64,000 bases of DNA from Diphasiastrum complanatum (Eukaryota > Streptophyta > Lycopodiopsida > Lycopodiales > Lycopodiaceae). Where the stretch lies: assembly GCA_029204225.1 (NCBI GenBank), contig CM055099.1, positions 70,197,349 through 70,261,348 of the forward strand, written 5' to 3'. Below are positions 58,681-64,000 of the stretch, piece by piece (the stretch's first letter is position 1; each line of letters begins with the position of its first letter). The translations under genes and the position numbers were made by a program. A model generated the notes under the pieces. It saw nothing but the letters and a program-made list of their open reading frames with translations, was not told the DNA's origin and made no database searches.

Positions 58681-61600
58681 TAAGATTGATAGATTTCATG
58701 ATTTTCCAGTAATATACTATGGAAGGTACTTGGCTCAACTACAACTTGACTCATTGTTGATTCAAGTCTTGTGCATGACCATTATATAGTTCATAATGTG
58801 GGTAGTGTGCACTCAATTGCATTTAATTTGGGACACCTTCCAAAGCAAATTGTGCACATCAAGCGGCACCTCCATCAATCAAAGAAACTAATATGATTAC
58901 TTTAAAATACAATATGAAAAGTATATGAGAAGGTGCAAGAAGGAAAGATCCAACTAATGGAGCCCCCAACAAGCCATAATTCCTATTAGTTACCTTCAAA
59001 GACATTCTACGGAGCCCACCCTAGGTAGTTATAGGCGATCTCTCGTAAATTAGGCTTTTCTAGCACATTCGATATCATGGAAGCTTCAAATATCATGGCT
59101 AGATCTTGATTTGAGAAGGCCCACCAGAAATTATGTCATACAATGCTTTGGACCTCAAGGTCCTACAATATAGGGTGAATGACGTAAATCTGAGATCTTT
59201 GGCCTAGCCCTCAATCCCAAAGTGAGATCAGAACATACTTCCATCAAAAGAAATCTAATGTGATTGATTACATTATGAAGGAATATAGCTTATTGGTGAG
59301 TATCTACTAGTATTGGCTACATTGTGACTCAAGTTGTAAAGATATAATTTTGAAATAATATTGTAGTTGAATATTAGAATTCCTACACCTATTGTCCATA
59401 AACAAGAGGTCTATTAGTTAACCATTTTAATTGCAAGGAGTTTATCTCTCTTGAGATTATTTCAACTAAATCTTTTGGGTCATCATCAAGATTTGCCATC
59501 AAAATTCCATAATTCATAAGGGTGTGATAAAACATGTTGAATGTCTAGCTGATACATATTCAAAAAATGAACTTTTCTATTGTGCTTGTTATGATCAAGA
59601 CATATTCATGACTAGTTTAAGGTTTCGTAGCTTCTTTATGAATGACACAATTGTTCAATGTATGTTTCATGAATGAATACTGTTGTAGTTGTAGTCTACA
59701 AAGATTACAAAAATGTTACAACTTTGTGTATTCAATAACTTAGAGACATGCTGGCAAAGTGCAATAAAAAAATGGCATTTAGAATTATTGAGCACATATT
59801 GGTTGAATCATTGTAATATACTTTAAATTAATATGAAATGGTGAATATATAATCAATAAATATTGAAACATTGACATGATAAATTTTGAATTTTGAAATT
59901 GTGAATCTAATTAAAGCTATGAATAACTAAAATTAAAATTAAGAGTACCAAATTGTGAAAATTGTCACAATTTTCATGACATTAATACTAAATGATGAGG
60001 TTTTTGAATATTGATTTGAAACTAGTGACTGCATTCATGAATAAAGACTTAAATTTTGAACATTCAGGTTTAAAAGTCATGAATGTTTTCAATATTTTGG
60101 GCAATTTGGAAATTCACAACAATATTTATCATCTATGGAGCAATACTATGATACATTTAGCCTTGAATGTTTTGTGAAGTTCTCTAATATTGAAACATGC
60201 AACATGTAGTTAATGTCCTTGACATCTTTGTATGAATGTTTTTGGTGTTACTTAGATATAGGTTGTGATGGAAATACTTGGAACGATGGACCACATGTTG
60301 GACCCCATTGGTGCTCCATTCCTACTCCCCTTGGTCCTTCATTTTTTTTGCCCTTACTTTCTAGCACGCCATAGATTAAAGTACATGATTCATATTGAAA
60401 TCATGGACCCAAATTTACTTTCTTATTTGGCTTCATAGACTCGTGAATTCAGTAGAGCCATTTGTTTTTCTTCATGCATGTCTCATAATGATTCCATATA
60501 GCATACAAGCCATATTCAATAAGAATTACAACGACATGATTTTTAAACATTCCAAGGATCTCAACACACAAAGTATCAAACCCCTAAAAATTGATGAAAT
60601 TTGAGGTGCTTATATTTTCTTATTATAGTCATGGACAAGAATATCTAGGATTCAAACTTAGAAAATTGTTTGATACAAGAGAAAATCTTAAATTGTTTCT
60701 TTCAAAATATCAGCCTAAAAGTTATTGAGAGCATTGGACATTTTTCAATGTATTGGAACCATTATAATAGGCTTTTGAAACAAAAACATGATAACTAGAC
60801 CATGATTAAGTATTTTGAATATGAAGCCACCTAGTTTGATCAATACTATGAGAATCAATCGTTCTTAAAAAATTCATTATGAAATAGCTAATGAGCAACA
60901 AGATGTTAGGTGAGGAAAAGATCAACTTAAAATGGGCGTTGGCATTTTGTGAGTTTCTACCCTTGATTTAGAAAAGGTAGCACATGGTGTGCTACACTTT
61001 TCATGCCACTACATGATTTTCTATTAATAAAAACTTTGATTTGATACATAGTTGCAAATTTTGTTAGCCATCAAATTTTAAATATGTCATTGAAAGACAC
61101 TTTGGTACCATTTAAATATAGGTTTCTTTTAATGGTGGAAACATATTCAAGAAGTTCTCAAAGCTAGCACACCAACATGCTTTTAAAAGAATTAAAAAAT
61201 AAATAAATATTCTTTTGGAGCTAATATGGCTAGCATACCGACATGCTAATTGAGTCGCATCCAAAGTAAAAGTTTATTCTAAAAAGCAGAATATATTACT
61301 TCATGTTTTTTTTTTTTTTTTTTGGGTTTTATCACATTGGCATACTAGCCTTTAGAGCTTCATGAATATTTTCTTATAATGAAAATTATACTGAAAGTGT
61401 AGCAAAGACACTTAAATAGGTCCAACAAGACTTTGTAAATATAGGTTTATTATGAAAGAATGTTTATGGAGTTGTACGGCTAGCCCTCCAACGTGCTAGC
61501 CTTTAAAAAAATTTATTTTCTCTAAAGTGCTATATTTATAAGATAAAATTTAAGATTTTGAATGTATTGTTAGAGTCGACTCAGCTTGCACACTTAGCCA

Positions 61601-61800
61601 GATTGGCTAAAAAAAAATGAATTCAAAAAAGAAAATTGAATTTAGAAATAGAAATTAAATTAGTCAAGGGTTTGGGGTGGGTTATATATTATCCCCATAT
61701 TTTGTTCATGATAATTTTTTTATTTGTTTGGTTGTAAATGTACATGAGAAGTTAGTGCTTAACATGTCGTCTTATTTCCTTTTTCCTTCTAAAGGGTAGT
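58680..61800. other. AT-rich intergenic stretch without recognisable gene
   Basis: About 3.1 kb of AT-rich DNA. Frames are short (61-69 residues) and without motif. TGGCTAGC/ACCGACATGCTA-like phrases recur between 61150 and 61500 (for example AGCACACCAACATGCTTTTA, AGCATACCGACATGCTAAT, AGCCCTCCAACGTGCTAGCC), suggesting an old tandem structure of about 70-270 bp spacing. Confidence 0.4.
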
Positions 61801-61909
61801 ATAAAATCCGAAGGCCAAGGCTCCATCTCCAGGGCTCTTTATTGGACTATTTAATTTAAAATTGTACTACATGACACTCGAGAGTTCTCCATAGAAAATT
61901 CTTCATGCA
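61700..61909 (+). mobile_element. 3' end of a candidate Gypsy 5' LTR
   Basis: It ends in CA at 61908-61909, two bases before a PBS-like site. The upstream part has GGCTCTTTATTGGAC and AT-rich sequence; its beginning is not defined. Confidence 0.35.
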
Positions 61910-61911
61910 TT

Positions 61912-61931
61912 TGGTGCCATTGTTGGAGAGC
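61912..61931 (+). promoter_or_regulatory. PBS-like site (tRNA-Asp type)
   Basis: TGGTGCCATTGTTGGAGAGC resembles the plant Gypsy PBS TGGCGCCGTTGCCGGGGA, complementary to tRNA-Asp. The first differences from that site are C-to-T or G-to-A, as in decayed copies. It agrees with a Tat/Athila-like element. Confidence 0.55.
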
Positions 61932-62559
61932 CAAATGGAGCTTTTCATGTTCTCTTTCTACTTTCTTTCTTTCCATTTTGCTTGAATTTTTGTATGTACA
62001 TTCTTGTTTATTGTTTCTTGTCAAATAAGTTCACAATCCGAGAGTCTAATTATCGATATGGAACTACATTGGTCATCTTATAACGGTCTTCTAGAGTTAT
62101 GGTCAAGACTGATCTTATAAAGCCTTGGTTATTTTTAAATCCTATGGTCTCAAGCAAAATACCCTCTTCCAAGTTAGAAGAGATGTGATTCTAAATCTAA
62201 GATTGCCTTGAAGGGGGGAAAACAGACTCACCAATATGAATGAGTGGTATACTATTGGTATCAGGTGAGTTATCAGTGTGTATGTGAGCTACTTGAAGTC
62301 AAAGGGAATAAGTCTAGGACAGTCAGATTCTAAGCTAGAGATACACTCTCCCCAGGCTATGCTTCTATAGGCATGAAAAACCTTTATCAATTAGAAAATA
62401 CAAATTGACTGATAAAACATCCTTAGGGTTGTTCTATCACCCTTAGTTAGTAGAACTATCCAGCCATTCTCATAATAGCACAACACGATAGAACACTGGC
62501 CTTGTATCCCAACAAGACCCATATACAAACTGACCATTGTTCCTATTTGGACAGTTGAG

Positions 62560-62943
62560 GCATTAGAATCCTTTGAAAAATTGAAAAAAACATTAGTGTC
62601 AGCACCAATACTACGTTCTCTAGATTGGAAGATTGAATTTCATGTTCACACTGATGCCTCAAAATATGCTATTGGATCAGTTTTGACGCAGCCAGGTGAA
62701 TACAAGAAAGAATATCCCATACGATTTGCAAGCAGACAACTTACAGACTCAGAGAAAAACTATTCGACAACAGAACGTGAAGCATTATCAATGATTTTCT
62801 CTGTAAAGAAATTTCGACATTATCTAATGGAAACGGACTTTGCATTTTATATGGATCACCAGTCGTTACTTTACTTGGTAAACAAGACGTGTAATACAAG
62901 GCGTATTGCAAATTTCTATGAGACTTCTTACAATACAGCTTGA
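62560..62943 (+). pseudogene. Gypsy RNase H fragment (second family)
   Basis: The frame, starting before the ATG at 62581, reads ALESFEKLKKTLVSAPILRS, FHVHTDASKYAIGSVLTQPG, IRFASRQLTDSEKNYSTTER and EALSMIFSVKKFRHYLMETD. These are the Ty3/Gypsy RNase H motifs with the catalytic Asp (TDAS), Glu (TERE) and Asp (MDHQ) in place. It differs from the RNase H at 50.8 kb, so it is another family, in agreement with the tRNA-Asp-type PBS at 61.9 kb. It ends after NKTCNTRRIANF. Protease and RT are missing between PBS and this piece. Confidence 0.85.
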
Positions 62944-63269
62944 AAGTTATTATTGTAGTATATGATTCAGTGATGTTTATGTTTCTTTTAAATATTATCA
63001 ATAAATTTTAGAAACTAGATTGTGACTCGTTGATCAATTTTGTCTTGTTTGGCTTATAGTTGTATTGAAATGAGATTTGAACTCGAGAAAATCCCACTTC
63101 AACAATTAGTAATTTTTTATTGTTTTTTTTATCTGGCTCTTTTGGTACCACATGTTGAAAATAGTTCTAAATAAATTAAAAAGTCCAAAATTAATTGAGA
63201 CAATGTTTGTAACATTGGTGAGATTGATAGAGTAGCTTCTTTTGTAACCCAAGATCTTTTTATGGATTG

Positions 63270-64000
63270 GATCATCATTGATATGAAATCCTTCACAAGT
63301 TGTGGGTGGCCAAGCCGCAACAGTTTTATTTGACGATGGTTTCACACATAATTTTATCTAATTTGTTGCAGAAGCTAAGGGTGGAAACAAAGCAAAGTGA
63401 CCAACGATACACGATGAAGTTGGCAACAGGAAAGCCAAGTTTGGGACCTGATAGTCCCAAGTCTACCAGTTGAGATTCAAGCCTATAAGAATAAATTAGA
63501 CTTTTACATTATGAATCTAGATAGGGTAGATGTGATACTTGGAAAGGAGTGGTTCTATGAGAAGAACGAGTCTATGAAGAAAAACTATGTAACTCACAGT
63601 TTGTCGTTCTTGCGTAACGACTCACTCATAGAATTAAATGGAAATGTTGATATTTCTACTCCGAATATGCTTTCTGCTTTAGAAACAGTTAAATGTATGG
63701 ATGTGTATTGTAATTCTTAGTTATGTTGGTTAAAAGATTTTACTTACCATGAAGAATGTAGTTTGCAATTTTACAATCTCCAAATGGAATTAATGTCTAA
63801 TAAACTAAACCAGGAAAACTCACTAGAAGGTGAAATCTTAGGAAACTTAGGCAAGAGTTTAACGATGTGTTTCTTGAGAAGCTTCCTGAGGGTCTTCCCC
63901 CCTCTAGGGGTGTTGATCATGGTATTAAACTGATTCCTGGTAGTTCTCCTATATCATTGTATCCATATAGGATAGTACTACTGAAGAGGATGAAGTTTAT
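63270..64000 (+). pseudogene. Gypsy protease and RT N-terminus, continuing past the window
   Basis: GGQAATVLFDDGFTHNFI (63303-63357) is the protease loop. Frame 63511-63720 reads MNLDRVDVILGKEWFYEKNE and matches 52332-52120 (-) almost residue for residue. Further on FNDVFLEKLPEGLPPSRGVD and HGIKLIPGSSPISLYPYRIV (63860-63975) begin the RT. It is the same family as the minus-strand element at 50.8-54.9 kb and helps to read that copy. An early stop (TAA after HNFI) and frameshifts show it is inactive. The upstream boundary is near 63280, where DNA differs. Confidence 0.85.

Overview
This window looks like nuclear DNA of a land plant with a large, transposon-rich genome. The evidence is degenerate Ty1/Copia and Ty3/Gypsy retrotransposons with plant tRNA-iMet-type and tRNA-Asp-like primer binding sites, a hAT DNA transposon with a BED finger and a DUF659-like segment, a relic of the plant CACTA-associated protein, a BTB/POZ gene split by a GT-AG intron, and many very long GA/CT microsatellites. 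Nothing suggests bacterial, plastid or mitochondrial DNA. A non-flowering plant (fern or gymnosperm) would fit the repeat-rich AT-biased texture, but the sequence alone does not settle the lineage.

Layout. 0-0.6 kb: GC-rich dispersed repeat and a 30-bp minisatellite. 1.1-2.9 kb: 5' part of a Copia element (candidate LTR, PBS, gag). 3.1-4.7 kb: decayed copy of an unrecognised protein, split by a 320-bp hAT-type MITE with perfect 8-bp target duplications. 4.85-10.33 kb: a very large inverted repeat, two arms of about 2.1 kb around a 1.2-kb spacer, both arms carrying the same unrecognised coding sequence. 12.7-16.2 kb: a hAT transposon with TIRs, target duplication and an internally deleted transposase. 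16.4-17.7 kb: a Gypsy chromodomain scrap and an AT-rich palindromic element. 17.7-24.8 kb: mostly unrecognised intergenic DNA. 24.9-26.5 kb (-): Copia fragment. 26.7-29.2 kb (+): another Copia with LTR, gag and protease. 29.2-34.9 kb (+): Gypsy relic with gag, protease and the integrase end but no recognisable reverse transcriptase. 35.3-35.8 kb: second copy of the unknown family. 36.6-40.9 kb (-): the most complete Copia pol of the window, with nonsense codons. 41.0-42.1 kb (-): CACTA-related relic. 42.3-46.8 kb: duplicated units, each with its own CT microsatellite, plus three copies of a short foldback hairpin. 49.2-50.2 kb (+): Copia fragment of the same family as 24.9-26.5 kb. 50.8-54.9 kb (-): Gypsy from RNase H back to the PBS. 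56.0-56.4 kb: GC-rich hairpin repeats. 56.6-57.85 kb (+): BTB/POZ gene, the only convincing host gene. 58-61.8 kb: AT-rich DNA without recognisable genes. 61.9-64 kb (+): Gypsy PBS, an RNase H fragment and the beginning of a second copy of the 50.8-54.9 kb Gypsy family.

The genes do not form a pathway. Almost every coding region is a broken transposon gene. In the two copies I checked (the 36.6-40.9 kb Copia and the hAT transposase) most stops are explained by C-to-T or G-to-A changes, as expected for methylated, silenced plant transposons. The most interesting unexplained items are the unknown family at 3.3-4.2 and 35.3-35.8 kb, the 5.5-kb inverted repeat, and the microsatellite-bearing tandem units at 42-46 kb. 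All family calls come from reading translations and motifs; no database search was made.
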